DNA from: Rhodopirellula sp.
Lineage (GTDB): Bacteria; Planctomycetota; Planctomycetia; Pirellulales; Pirellulaceae
Direction of reading: 5' to 3'
Assembly (NCBI GenBank): GCA_002689655.1
Contig: NZHC01000141.1
Span: 63,887-127,886 of the forward strand
DNA: 64,000 nt
Shown: in pieces, positions 10,433 through 19,496 of the stretch
How positions within the stretch are numbered: the stretch's first letter is position 1
Layout: every line of letters begins with the position of its first letter
Notes under the pieces: model-generated
Seen by the model: only the letters and a program-made list of their open reading frames with translations
What the model was told of the DNA's origin: nothing
The model's database searches: none
Made by a program: the position numbers and the translations under genes

Positions 10433-11998
10433 CTACTTTGTATTTTTGCGTTGTTGTGCTGGGGAACCCGATTTATTAAGCGCCTGTTTTTTTTTCTTCG
10501 GGGTTTTCCAGAGATTAATTTGGTCGATGTCGTTCGTTGCATTCCGGCCAGACGTGCTTCGCCCACTCTCAACATCTTTCTTCAGTTGAGCAAGAAGCTC
10601 GTTGACGACTTTTGGCTTCTGTTCGTGGAGGTTGCGTTGCTCGCCGATGTCAGCACTCATGTCATAGAGTTGAACCGCAGGGGCTGTACTGGGCATCTCG
10701 CCTTCTTTGGGAGAAGTCCAGCCTCCCGAGCCTCTCGCGAGCAGCAGTTTCCACTTACCACGGCGATACGCGAAGTGGCCACTGAAAGAGTGGTGGATGA
10801 CGCCGTTGCGAGTTGACTTGATTTGTTTGCCGTGCAGCGCTGGAAGAAAACTGACACTGTCCTCTGCAGCCCCGGGGGGAAGCGGTTGATGGGTTATCTC
10901 TGCCAAGCTTGCAAACAGGTCGGTGTGGCAAATGAGTTGGTCGCAAACGGTACCGGGGCTAACCTTTCCTGGCCAACGGACGATGAACGGAAGTCGGTGC
11001 CCTCCGTCCCACAGGTCGGCTTTTGATCCTCGCAAGTGTGCGCTCACTCTGTGGCCCTTGTCAGCCAAATTCTTGATATCTGCAGCTTTTGAGCATCCGT
11101 TGTCGCTTGTGAAGATCAGGAGCGTATTGTGCAGTTTCCCGTTCTTGTTGAGTGCGGCAGTGATTTCTCCTAGCACGTTATCTGTTTGCATGACGAAATC
11201 GCCATACGATCCCAACCCACTCTTTCCCTGCCACTTGGGGCTTGGGACGATGGGTGTGTGTGGTGAACCAAGTGGCACATACAGAAAGAATGGTTTTGGA
11301 TTTCCCGTGCGTGATGCTATGTACTCCACTGATTTGCGAGTCAGTCGTGGCAACATGTTGATGACTTCGTCATGTTCGATGACACGTTCATCTTCGATCA
11401 CTGCCTCCATATTGCGAGCGTGGTGAAACCCGTGGAAGTAATCAAAACCGCGGTGGATGGGGCCATCGGGAATGTTCGCTCCGACGGGCGGCGTCTTGTT
11501 TTCTTTTCGCGTATAGGCGACGTTGGTTTCAGGGTTAAGATACTGGAAATCCAAGTGCCACTTGCCAATGATTGCTGTGTGATAGCCAGCCTTTTTTAGG
11601 AACGATGCTATGGTTGGGCGCTCGGCGTCGATCAAACACGGAGCAAAACCTGTGACAACTCCTTTTTGAAGGCGTGTCCGCCAACTGTATCTCCCGGTGA
11701 GTAATCCGTAGCGAGTAGGTGTACACACAGATGACCCCGAGTGAGCATCGGTAAAAGCCATTCCTTGAGCTGCAAGTTGATCAGCGTGTGGAGTGGGTAT
11801 TTTACTGGTTGCAGGTGCGAGGCACTGGACGTCGCCGTAACCTAGATCGTCACACATCACATAAATGATGTTCGGAAGCTCCGCTGCAGTAGCGTTAGGC
11901 ACGAGAAACGCAGCAAGGGCGACAGCAAAGTTGGCGTTGAGGTAGCTTGTCAAACGCCCCGGTGCTTGGTGGCGTCTGGATTTTCTGATGCTTTTCAT
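10433..11998 (-). CDS. type-I sulfatase
   Basis: LPNIIYVMCDDLGYGDVQC, SVCTPTRYGLLTGRYSWRT (canonical CxPxR), FTSDNGCSK; ORF 10433-12049, likely start 11998. Confidence 0.93.
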   Translation of the reverse strand: MKSIRKSRRHQAPGRLTSYLNANFAVALAAFLVPNATAAELPNIIYVMCDDLGYGDVQCLAPATSKIPTPHADQLAAQGMAFTDAHSGSSVCTPTRYGLLTGRYSWRTRLQKGVVTGFAPCLIDAERPTIASFLKKAGYHTAIIGKWHLDFQYLNPETNVAYTRKENKTPPVGANIPDGPIHRGFDYFHGFHHARNMEAVIEDERVIEHDEVINMLPRLTRKSVEYIASRTGNPKPFFLYVPLGSPHTPIVPSPKWQGKSGLGSYGDFVMQTDNVLGEITAALNKNGKLHNTLLIFTSDNGCSKAADIKNLADKGHRVSAHLRGSKADLWDGGHRLPFIVRWPGKVSPGTVCDQLICHTDLFASLAEITHQPLPPGAAEDSVSFLPALHGKQIKSTRNGVIHHSFSGHFAYRRGKWKLLLARGSGGWTSPKEGEMPSTAPAVQLYDMSADIGEQRNLHEQKPKVVNELLAQLKKDVESGRSTSGRNATNDIDQINLWKTPKKKKQALNKSGSPAQQRKNTK

Positions 11999-12054
11999 TG
12001 GGAGTGCCGCGTTATGAATATGATGGCTGCTCTGAAGAATTCTGATCACGGAAC

Positions 12055-12975
12055 CTAGGGCGACTTTTTGTTGGTCTTGAGTAGTGAGGTGAGCGTTTCG
12101 TCGTCGACGGGGCCTTCTAGCCAGTCGAGAGATTGCAAAAATTTGTCCATCCTTTTGACCGTGTCGAGAAAGGCAGTTGGGTTTTTACTCTCGTTGAAGA
12201 AACCGTGTGGTTGGCCATCGTAGATCCATAACTCTGACTGAATACCCAGCTCTTTCAAACCCGCATCAAATTGCTCAGCGGTTGATACGGGTATCAAGTT
12301 GTCGGAAGAGCCCAGGAACACGATTGTGGGGGGATCGTCTTTGCTGAGGTTGTGTGCAGGGGAAATGCTGGGGAACCATTTTGTAACTCGACTATGTCCG
12401 TAACCTTTCGGGCCATTGTCGTAGACGGGGTTAAACAGTAGCAGAGCATTCGATTTGGAACTAATGCCTGAATTCTTGTCGTTTGGATCGTCAAGGCCAT
12501 CGCATATGCCTGTTGAAGCGGCGACGTGACCACCAGCAGAACCGCCCCCGGCGGCGATGCGGGAAGGGTCAATGCCCAATCGAGCTGCATTTGTTCGGAC
12601 CCAACGGATTGCCGACTTACCATCGGCAACGCAGGCATCGGGCTGCGTATTTTGTCGAGTCTTCACTCGGTAGTCAGCTACAAAACTCACGATGCCTCGT
12701 GAGGCAAGATAGCGTGCCTGCTGCTCGAATTGCGAGACAGTGCCCCCGTTCCAAGCACCACCAAAGAAGAACACAACGGCGGGTTGCTCCCTCTCCGTTG
12801 TTTGTGGTGGGTCAAATCGGTAAATCCACAGTTTGTCTCCAGATGCTTCTTTATAAACCTCAGCAACGCAGCCGTGTTTAAAATCGTACTTGGTCGTCTT
12901 TCCATGGGAACATGTGATAAGACTCAAAGCAATGAATGCGGCCGTGGATAGTCTGGTGATCATGGGGGATTTCAT
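12055..12975 (-). CDS. secreted alpha/beta hydrolase/esterase (BD-FAE-like)
   Basis: PAVVFFFGGAWNGGT oxyanion-hole motif, RIAAGGGSAGGHVAAS (GxSxG), IYDGQPHGFFN; ends 5 bp before the downstream sulfatase ORF. Confidence 0.88.
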   Translation of the reverse strand: MKSPMITRLSTAAFIALSLITCSHGKTTKYDFKHGCVAEVYKEASGDKLWIYRFDPPQTTEREQPAVVFFFGGAWNGGTVSQFEQQARYLASRGIVSFVADYRVKTRQNTQPDACVADGKSAIRWVRTNAARLGIDPSRIAAGGGSAGGHVAASTGICDGLDDPNDKNSGISSKSNALLLFNPVYDNGPKGYGHSRVTKWFPSISPAHNLSKDDPPTIVFLGSSDNLIPVSTAEQFDAGLKELGIQSELWIYDGQPHGFFNESKNPTAFLDTVKRMDKFLQSLDWLEGPVDDETLTSLLKTNKKSP

Positions 12976-13179
12976 GAGGCGTGTGCGGGTGTGGGAAGGA
13001 GTGTCAGGGGCGGTGGGGGCTGCTCGGGGCTGCTCGGGGCAGCAGAGCAGCCGGCCCTACTATAGCCGACCTCCATAAATCAGCTATCCGCCCATGGCTG
13101 TAAAGAATGGGACTAGAGCAGTGTGGGAAAGCTCCAGCGCGTGTTGGATCAGAATATCACGCATGCATGAGTCAGTAGC

Positions 13180-14967
13180 TTAAGGTTCTGCGGCCTGCTC
13201 CAGAGTCCAACTGGTCATTCGTCGCAGGGGGATAAGGTTGAAGGTTTCTTCGAGGGTTGCGTATTCATTTGGAAGCCCAGTGATGCATTGTTGGAAGAGA
13301 TGGTTTAGCCCGGGATAAACATTGATCTCAACGTGCAAATTACCCCCTGTTTGTAACGTATCACGGATCGCGGTAAGGTTCAGCACAGCATCCACTTGTA
13401 GGTCTTTCGTGCCGTTGATTGCGAGAACGGGACATTTCAGCTCAGCAAGGGCTTGTTTCGGATCAAGTCTGAGAAAGGTTCTTAACCACGGTGATGCCTG
13501 TTGGGCCACAGCGGCTTGACTCGTTTCGATGATCCGCAATAGATCAGGTTGATCGTCACCGAGTGCTGTTCGAATTTGTTCCGCGACTGATTCAGCGTCT
13601 GGATTTTCTTCGTCTCGGATGATGGTGAGGATAATCTTCTGAATCTGCTTTTGCACGGCGATTCTTTGCTCGGCAACTCCTTGGGCTCGCATAAGCAGAG
13701 GGCCTTGGCTGAGGATGATCTGTTTCCCATCAATGCCGGGTGCAGCCATCAGAATCACAAACTTCACGTGACGGTTTCGGACCGCAATCATGGGAGCAAG
13801 CAAGCCGCCTTCGCTGTGCCCACAGATTCCTAGTGGCACGTCACGCAGTTCCTCTTGTTTATGAAGGAACTTGAAGGCCGCCTCCGCGTCATTAGCGAGG
13901 TCGAGCGAAGTGGCTGTCGAAAAATCACCCGTCGATTTACCGACGCCCCGATCGTCATATCTGAGTGTTGCAATGCCCTGTCTCGCAAAGTGGTCAGCAA
14001 TCACCAGGAACGGCTTGTGGTCAAAAATGGTTTCATCCCGGTCTTGGGGCCCAGAACCCGTGACGAGGATCATTCCGGCCTTTGGTTTTCCGGCGGGAAG
14101 CGTAAGGGTGCCGGCAAGTGTGACGGTTGTGTCCGGGCTCGCAATCTTGAGCTGCTGAGTTGTGTAGGGAAAAGGTGCTTTGGGCGTTTGTGGTCTCCGT
14201 CGTTTTGATGGGGTAAGTGTCCGAAATTCGGAGATGTTTTCGTGCTGGGTCAGCGTCAAATCAAGCGATGCAAATCCTTGGCTCCACTTGCCCTTTAGTG
14301 TCAATTTTTGGTCACCTGAGTAATGACCATCGAACACGCCTTGGACACCTGGAACGCGGAAGATGACGTTGCCCTGTTGGTTGACTTCTTTAGTGGCCAC
14401 AAAGCCTCCTGCTTTTTGAGAGACACTGTTGAAGTACAGCTTGCCCGATTCCAGCTCGACGAATGCGACGTCGATTTTCTGTACGATCGCGTTCAAAGTT
14501 CCTGTCAGCAAGGTTTTGACGTGTCGCTTGGGGACCGCTGCAACCCTCTTCAAAGACAGCGGGAGCTGTTGTCCACGCTGCGTCCATGTGCCCGTGCTCT
14601 TGGTAGCTTTGTGGGTCAAGGTGGATTTGTAGGTGGCAAAGGTACGCGGTAACGCAAAACTGAGCATAGAATCTGAGCGACGTACTTTTGTTAGGGCAAA
14701 GGTTTGGTTTCCCTCGTCGAGGCTACGCAACCTTCCTGTATTAGCTTGGTTAGCTGTGTCGAATTCAACAACGAACCTGAAATCGCGGTTGGGGGTGTTC
14801 AGCACGCCGAACCACAATTCAGGTTGGGTTCTTGCGTTGGGTGTCTGTTGGGCACCGGCTTGTGTCACTCTGGGAGTCTGCGTGTCTTGGCCGTTAAGAA
14901 CTGATAACGGAAAGAGGACTACAAAGGCGATAGATGCTGGAATGACTAACTTTGTAGAATGGAGCAT
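13180..14967 (-). CDS. alpha/beta hydrolase with N-terminal extension (secreted)
   Basis: MILVTGSGPQDRDETIFDHKPFLVIADHFARQGIATLRYDDRGVGKSTGDF, GICGHSEGGLLAPM, VYPGLNHLFQ; signal peptide at N-terminus. Confidence 0.9.
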   Translation of the reverse strand: MLHSTKLVIPASIAFVVLFPLSVLNGQDTQTPRVTQAGAQQTPNARTQPELWFGVLNTPNRDFRFVVEFDTANQANTGRLRSLDEGNQTFALTKVRRSDSMLSFALPRTFATYKSTLTHKATKSTGTWTQRGQQLPLSLKRVAAVPKRHVKTLLTGTLNAIVQKIDVAFVELESGKLYFNSVSQKAGGFVATKEVNQQGNVIFRVPGVQGVFDGHYSGDQKLTLKGKWSQGFASLDLTLTQHENISEFRTLTPSKRRRPQTPKAPFPYTTQQLKIASPDTTVTLAGTLTLPAGKPKAGMILVTGSGPQDRDETIFDHKPFLVIADHFARQGIATLRYDDRGVGKSTGDFSTATSLDLANDAEAAFKFLHKQEELRDVPLGICGHSEGGLLAPMIAVRNRHVKFVILMAAPGIDGKQIILSQGPLLMRAQGVAEQRIAVQKQIQKIILTIIRDEENPDAESVAEQIRTALGDDQPDLLRIIETSQAAVAQQASPWLRTFLRLDPKQALAELKCPVLAINGTKDLQVDAVLNLTAIRDTLQTGGNLHVEINVYPGLNHLFQQCITGLPNEYATLEETFNLIPLRRMTSWTLEQAAEP

Positions 14968-15079
14968 GACGTTTCCGCATCAGAAAAGGTTAGTGCTGGA
15001 TGCGGGTCAGTGTGGCTGATGTCGATAGGGCCTGCACACCTCATCGAGAAAGGTTGCGACGTAGATCCCATAAACCCAT

Positions 15080-15105
15080 AAAAAACGGGAGAGAAGTTTC
15101 TCCCG
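15080..15105 (-). terminator. putative intrinsic terminator downstream of the DUF1559 gene
   Basis: On the minus strand CGGGAGA-AACTTC-TCTCCCG followed by TTTTTT; 7-bp perfect stem, 6-nt loop; 45 bp after the stop of the 15151-16086 gene. Confidence 0.75.
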
Positions 15106-15150
15106 CTTGGGCAAATGTGTCGCGACATCCACGTCGGACTCCGGGTTAGC

Positions 15151-16086
15151 CTAATAATCTTCGATCACTTCTCGCCCATTGCGGGTCGCGAGAGCATCAT
15201 ACACTCCCGCATCAATGTGTTCAGTGATGGCTCGCACCGATCCATCGCACAGCGCGAATTGACACAGTCCAGAGTGAGGGGCCGCAAGACCTTTGTCGTC
15301 CCCATCAAATTGATTGGGCCGGTATTGCGTTTCAAATAAAACCATGTGTGCATGGTCGTCCTCCAGTTCGTCTACGTCTCTGACAGCGCCAATCCAAGCG
15401 TTCTCAAAGACAGAGTGGCCACCGGCAGTCGAGCGACTCTGGGGAATTGGGCCGTTGTGCCGTTCACCAAACGCCAGTGTGTTCGCCAAGCCATCCAGTA
15501 AAGCGGAGACTTTAATTCGACTGTTCCGATAGAAAACTCCTTGGCTGGCCAGTGGAGTTGCATCGAGGTTGGTCGTTGTGGTCGCGGGACCCCAATTTGC
15601 GGCGTAGCTGGCGGCAGCGTATCGCTCAGCCGGGGTGACGCTATCGTCGCGGTAAACGAACTCAGCGTCGGAATATGTATCGCTGGGGCATAGGAATACT
15701 GGCAGACTAATGTCGCGAGCAGCACGGTTCGCGTCATCCCAGATTGGTCGGTTGTAATCGATTTGCTCAGCCACAGATCCTTGCTCGAGCTGTGGCAGCA
15801 TAGCTGCACCCCATGATAGGCCCATGTGGTTGGCACGCTCCTCGCCGCCGCCGCGAGGCCCGTACTTATGCAAATACCCAGACGGGAAACTACGAAAGCT
15901 GGATTCGTAATTGTGAAGTGCAAGAGAGAGTTGGGAGAGATTGTTTTGGCACGACATCCGTCGGGCCGCTTCCCGAGCCGCTTGGACGGCGGGAATCAGA
16001 AGAGCTACTAAAATGCCAATGATTGCTATCACAACCAACAGCTCAACCAATGTGAACCCGCGGACGGTTGAACGTCTTTTTTCCAT
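15151..16086 (-). CDS. DUF1559 family protein with prepilin-type N-terminus
   Basis: RGFTLVELLVVIAIIGILVALLIPAVQAAREAARRMSCQNNLSQLSLALHNYE; C-terminal CDGSVRAITEHID. Confidence 0.95.
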   Translation of the reverse strand: MEKRRSTVRGFTLVELLVVIAIIGILVALLIPAVQAAREAARRMSCQNNLSQLSLALHNYESSFRSFPSGYLHKYGPRGGGEERANHMGLSWGAAMLPQLEQGSVAEQIDYNRPIWDDANRAARDISLPVFLCPSDTYSDAEFVYRDDSVTPAERYAAASYAANWGPATTTTNLDATPLASQGVFYRNSRIKVSALLDGLANTLAFGERHNGPIPQSRSTAGGHSVFENAWIGAVRDVDELEDDHAHMVLFETQYRPNQFDGDDKGLAAPHSGLCQFALCDGSVRAITEHIDAGVYDALATRNGREVIEDY

Positions 16087-16146
16087 CTCAGGTGATCCGA
16101 ATTGAAGTGATTTTGCACGGGGCAGACTTCCCACGCCACATTTAGT

Positions 16147-16953
16147 CTACCGTAGAAAGACGGAAAGTTCTTCACCCTGAAAATAAATCTGCTCGCGAAC
16201 ATGTAGCCTGGAATCTCCAAGTTCTACCGTGAATTTTGCTAAACGTAACCGGGCTTTTGTGCTTGCTAATCGTGCACGAAGGGGGGCGGATATTTCGGCA
16301 CAAAAGAAATGATTCTCGCCGATTTTGACGTCTGGCAACGTTTTTTCATGTTTTTTACACGCAATCGCGTACTCGGTGCCCTCAAGCTGAAATTTGATTG
16401 TGATTGTCTTTAGATCAGGGCTCCAGTAAGACCAAACATCTGTGCCATCATCGGGGGGGGAGGCCCCAAGGAGAGGTTCCTGGGCAGTGTTCCGACCGGC
16501 TAGCTCCGTTTCTGTCGACGGCTGCGCTAGCTCATTTATTTGTGGGGGCTGCAAGAGCGATGCTTCGGAAAGCAAGCAAACATTGAGCTCAGTTGGCAGG
16601 CCAGGCAATATTTCAAGATGGAGACGCGGTGGTATGAGGATGCTTTCGCTAGGAAGTTGTCCGGGGGTGGCCCTGCGTTGTAGGCTTACCACGATCCCCC
16701 CCATCTGCGTTTCTGCGTGGCGGTGCGTGTGTCCATGGGGATGTTGGTGCCCGCCTAAGAATCCCGGTGTGTGGTCATGGTCGTGCACTTGCACATCATC
16801 ATGAACATGTCGGTGCGCATGCCACAAATCATCCTGCAAGTCCGTTGAGACAATGGGAGGAATGTCTGGCGTGCGTGACGCAATCTCATCGCGATCGCTA
16901 CATCCAGCGAACGCTGACAGCCCGATAAGTATGTAGTTGGCGTGTTTCATCAC
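16147..16953 (-). CDS. hypothetical lipoprotein with His-rich segment
   Basis: 268 aa; N-term YILIGLSAFAGC lipobox-like; HAHRHVHDDVQVHDHDHTPGFLGGHQHPHGHTHRHAE. Confidence 0.75.
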   Translation of the reverse strand: MMKHANYILIGLSAFAGCSDRDEIASRTPDIPPIVSTDLQDDLWHAHRHVHDDVQVHDHDHTPGFLGGHQHPHGHTHRHAETQMGGIVVSLQRRATPGQLPSESILIPPRLHLEILPGLPTELNVCLLSEASLLQPPQINELAQPSTETELAGRNTAQEPLLGASPPDDGTDVWSYWSPDLKTITIKFQLEGTEYAIACKKHEKTLPDVKIGENHFFCAEISAPLRARLASTKARLRLAKFTVELGDSRLHVREQIYFQGEELSVFLR

Positions 16954-17059
16954 AGAACTGTTTTCATCACTGAACTTTAGTTTTGGATCAAGGTCGGACC
17001 ATACTTTACACGCATTGCATAGTTCTGGTCTTGGGGATGAGCCTAGGTAGACTGGGATG

Positions 17060-17731
17060 TTAGTTATTTACGGGGTTAGCACGCCAGAAGCAACTTCCCA
17101 AGCCGACAGCCATCGCAATGTACGAAGGAATGAAAAGCCACCACCAAAACGTGCCGGGGATGTAGGCAAGAAGATCAGTCATTCCGCCCTTCCACCTAAC
17201 CGCACCCGCCGGTTGGAGGAACGTCACAAGGCCCGCACTCGCGCCCATTGCAAAGATGGCCAATCCCAACCTGCTAAGGGTGTATCCCTTTTCACTCAGT
17301 AAGATCGAACTGCCCCAGCCCACAAACAGGAGTGCAATGAGGGCCGGGCAGATCCAGGGTCCGAGCCAAATGGTCGGGACCAGAAACAGGACGTCCCACT
17401 CCAGCAACGATTGCGGCCAGCCAAGTAACAGCTTCAGCCAAGCGTAATACAGAAGGTCCCAAAAACCGAACACGAACACGAAGGCCGCGAACGAGCGCGT
17501 TAGGCTAGTTCGCTCGGCCAGCATCGCAACAGTCACCAACATGACGATGGTTGAGAATTCACGAGCTAGCTCCAAGGTGGGATCGTATGAGGTCAAGAAT
17601 TCTAACGGGAAAAGAGCTAGGGGATTCTCGGGGTAGTACAATCGCCGCATGTAAATCACAACAGCAGCTTCTAACAATGCCATAGCAGCTGCAAAGATTG
17701 ACAGTGTTAATAAGGTTTGGCGGCGTTTCAT
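17060..17731 (-). CDS. multi-pass membrane protein of unknown function
   Basis: Several hydrophobic segments (e.g. TLLTLSIFAAAMALLEAAVVIYM, LFLVPTIWLGPWICPALIALLFVGW); ORF 17060-17839, start near 17731 more likely. Confidence 0.75.
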   Translation of the reverse strand: MKRRQTLLTLSIFAAAMALLEAAVVIYMRRLYYPENPLALFPLEFLTSYDPTLELAREFSTIVMLVTVAMLAERTSLTRSFAAFVFVFGFWDLLYYAWLKLLLGWPQSLLEWDVLFLVPTIWLGPWICPALIALLFVGWGSSILLSEKGYTLSRLGLAIFAMGASAGLVTFLQPAGAVRWKGGMTDLLAYIPGTFWWWLFIPSYIAMAVGLGSCFWRANPVNN

Positions 17732-18814
17732 TTCATTCGGTTTATGGTTGCTGAAGCGTACTTCAGTCTGCTTGGTGCGAGTTGCGAATGTTTCAATAGC
17801 CTCAGCTTGTTCTGAATTCGGCTCGGGACGAACACGCAACGCAGACCTCGGTCATGCGTTCGGCACTGGCAACTCAGTCAACGTTCAATTTTATCTGGTT
17901 GCGGTTTTACACGCCTTGGTGCAGTAAAGCTGATTCGACTGGGTGCGGGACGGCAATGTGTTGCAGGTTCGCGCGGCCAGGCTCATACGGTTAACGTATA
18001 CAACAGACTACTTTACATGAAAATGAGTGAAAGCATAGTAAAGGCAGTAACAAGTGAAGCTGAATCGCCTGCCAGAGTGTTGCCATGTTCCATGCAAGAG
18101 GCGGCTCAAGGGTGGTGAAGTAGCTGGTGATCGAACTTTGGTTGAACGGCCCGGTCCTGCAGACTTTTTCGCTCCACACAATCGCGACCCACAAGGAAAG
18201 TGTTTGTACATGAGCGCTCGAAACCTCGGACGCCATCCTGCGCAACGGTGCGAGCTCTTGATTCCCAACGCATACAGCCACTGCGTTGCGTAAAGGGCGG
18301 GTCCAGTTGTTGGAGGGTTAACTTTCTGTTCTTAGTTTCTCAGCTTTTCAGTTGCTGAGTTTGAACAGGTCAAGTTGATGGGCCCGATGGTTGCAAGAAG
18401 CATTGCCCAAACTGCCTGTTCCAAGGTGAGAGGTTGTTCTGACTTGGGGGCCTTCACGGCGGGGGAGTGTTCTCTCAGTGGGACCGTGATCGCAATGGAC
18501 TACCCATCTATCTCATTGATTTGCGCTCTGGCTATGATCTTCTGACGGGGAATATTGCAAGCTTGGCGGTATGTCGTTTGATGGCGCTTTTAATTGAGCG
18601 TGTTAGTGGTGAGTGTTGGTGGGGGTCATCTCGAGCCGCACGACATGTTGCAAAGGCGTAAGTTTTTGTCGAAAGCGACCATCGTCCGGGAAGTGGGGAT
18701 TCTAAATGGTATGACAATATGAAACATTGTGTCACAAGTATGTGCGTTACCACGTGTTGGTCGCGTTATTGAAGAGACGAAAAAAACGTTGATTTAAAGG
18801 AATCAAGTGAGCAT

Positions 18815-19435
18815 ATGATGGGTTCGAAGCAGCAACAGTTGATAGAACAAGTGACGTCCATTGTGCGGTCAAGATTGGCTGACCAGGGAGCCGGCCACGG
18901 GTTTGATCATATTCAACGAGTTTGGAGAACTGCCCGAAAGCTTCAGAGTCTCTGCGGTGGAAACTTAATCGTGGTTGAGTTGTCGGCCTTGCTTCACGAT
19001 ATCGGGGACGCAAAGTTTCACGATGGTAAAGAACGAAGTAAAGAATTCTCGATTGAGATTTTGACACAACAGGGAGTAGCTGAAAGTACTGTGGCCCATG
19101 TTGCGCAGATTGTGGATAATATTTCGTTTCGAAAACGTGAGTCAGCCCAAGCCCTTTCTCTCGAGGGCCAAGTGGTACAGGATGCGGATCGATTGGATGC
19201 GCTGGGGGCAATCGGAATTGTGAGAACGATTGAGTTTGGCGCTGCTTTTGGTCAACCCTTTTATTCCCCGAATGCAGAGGCAGAGAAGACGGGAATCGGG
19301 CACTTTCACGAGAAGCTGTTCAAGTTGCGAGATTTGATGAATACGGATGCCGGCCGTTTGATGGCGAAAGCTCGAGAGGATTTCATGCGTTCATTTGTTA
19401 GCCAATTTGAGCTTGAAGCCGCGGGGGAAGGGTAA
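18815..19435 (+). CDS. HD-domain phosphohydrolase (YedJ-like)
   Basis: GHGFDHIQRVWRTA, LSALLHDIGDAKFHDG, VVQDADRLDALGAIGIVRTIEFGAAFGQPFY. Confidence 0.9.
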   Translation: MMGSKQQQLIEQVTSIVRSRLADQGAGHGFDHIQRVWRTARKLQSLCGGNLIVVELSALLHDIGDAKFHDGKERSKEFSIEILTQQGVAESTVAHVAQIVDNISFRKRESAQALSLEGQVVQDADRLDALGAIGIVRTIEFGAAFGQPFYSPNAEAEKTGIGHFHEKLFKLRDLMNTDAGRLMAKAREDFMRSFVSQFELEAAGEG

Positions 19436-19496
19436 CGGATGGAAATTGACTGCGTCGCGATACAAAGTCTGGGTGTGCAACACTTTCTGAGTCAAA

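Noticed and set aside
10400-10816. 138-aa plus-strand ORF
   Set aside because: Antisense shadow over the C-terminus of the 10433-11998 sulfatase
18467-18661. 64-aa ORF containing FSQWDRDRNGLPIYLIDL, considered as a glycoside-hydrolase or repeat-protein remnant
   Set aside because: Too short and without a convincing family match by eye; would need blastx of 18290-18800
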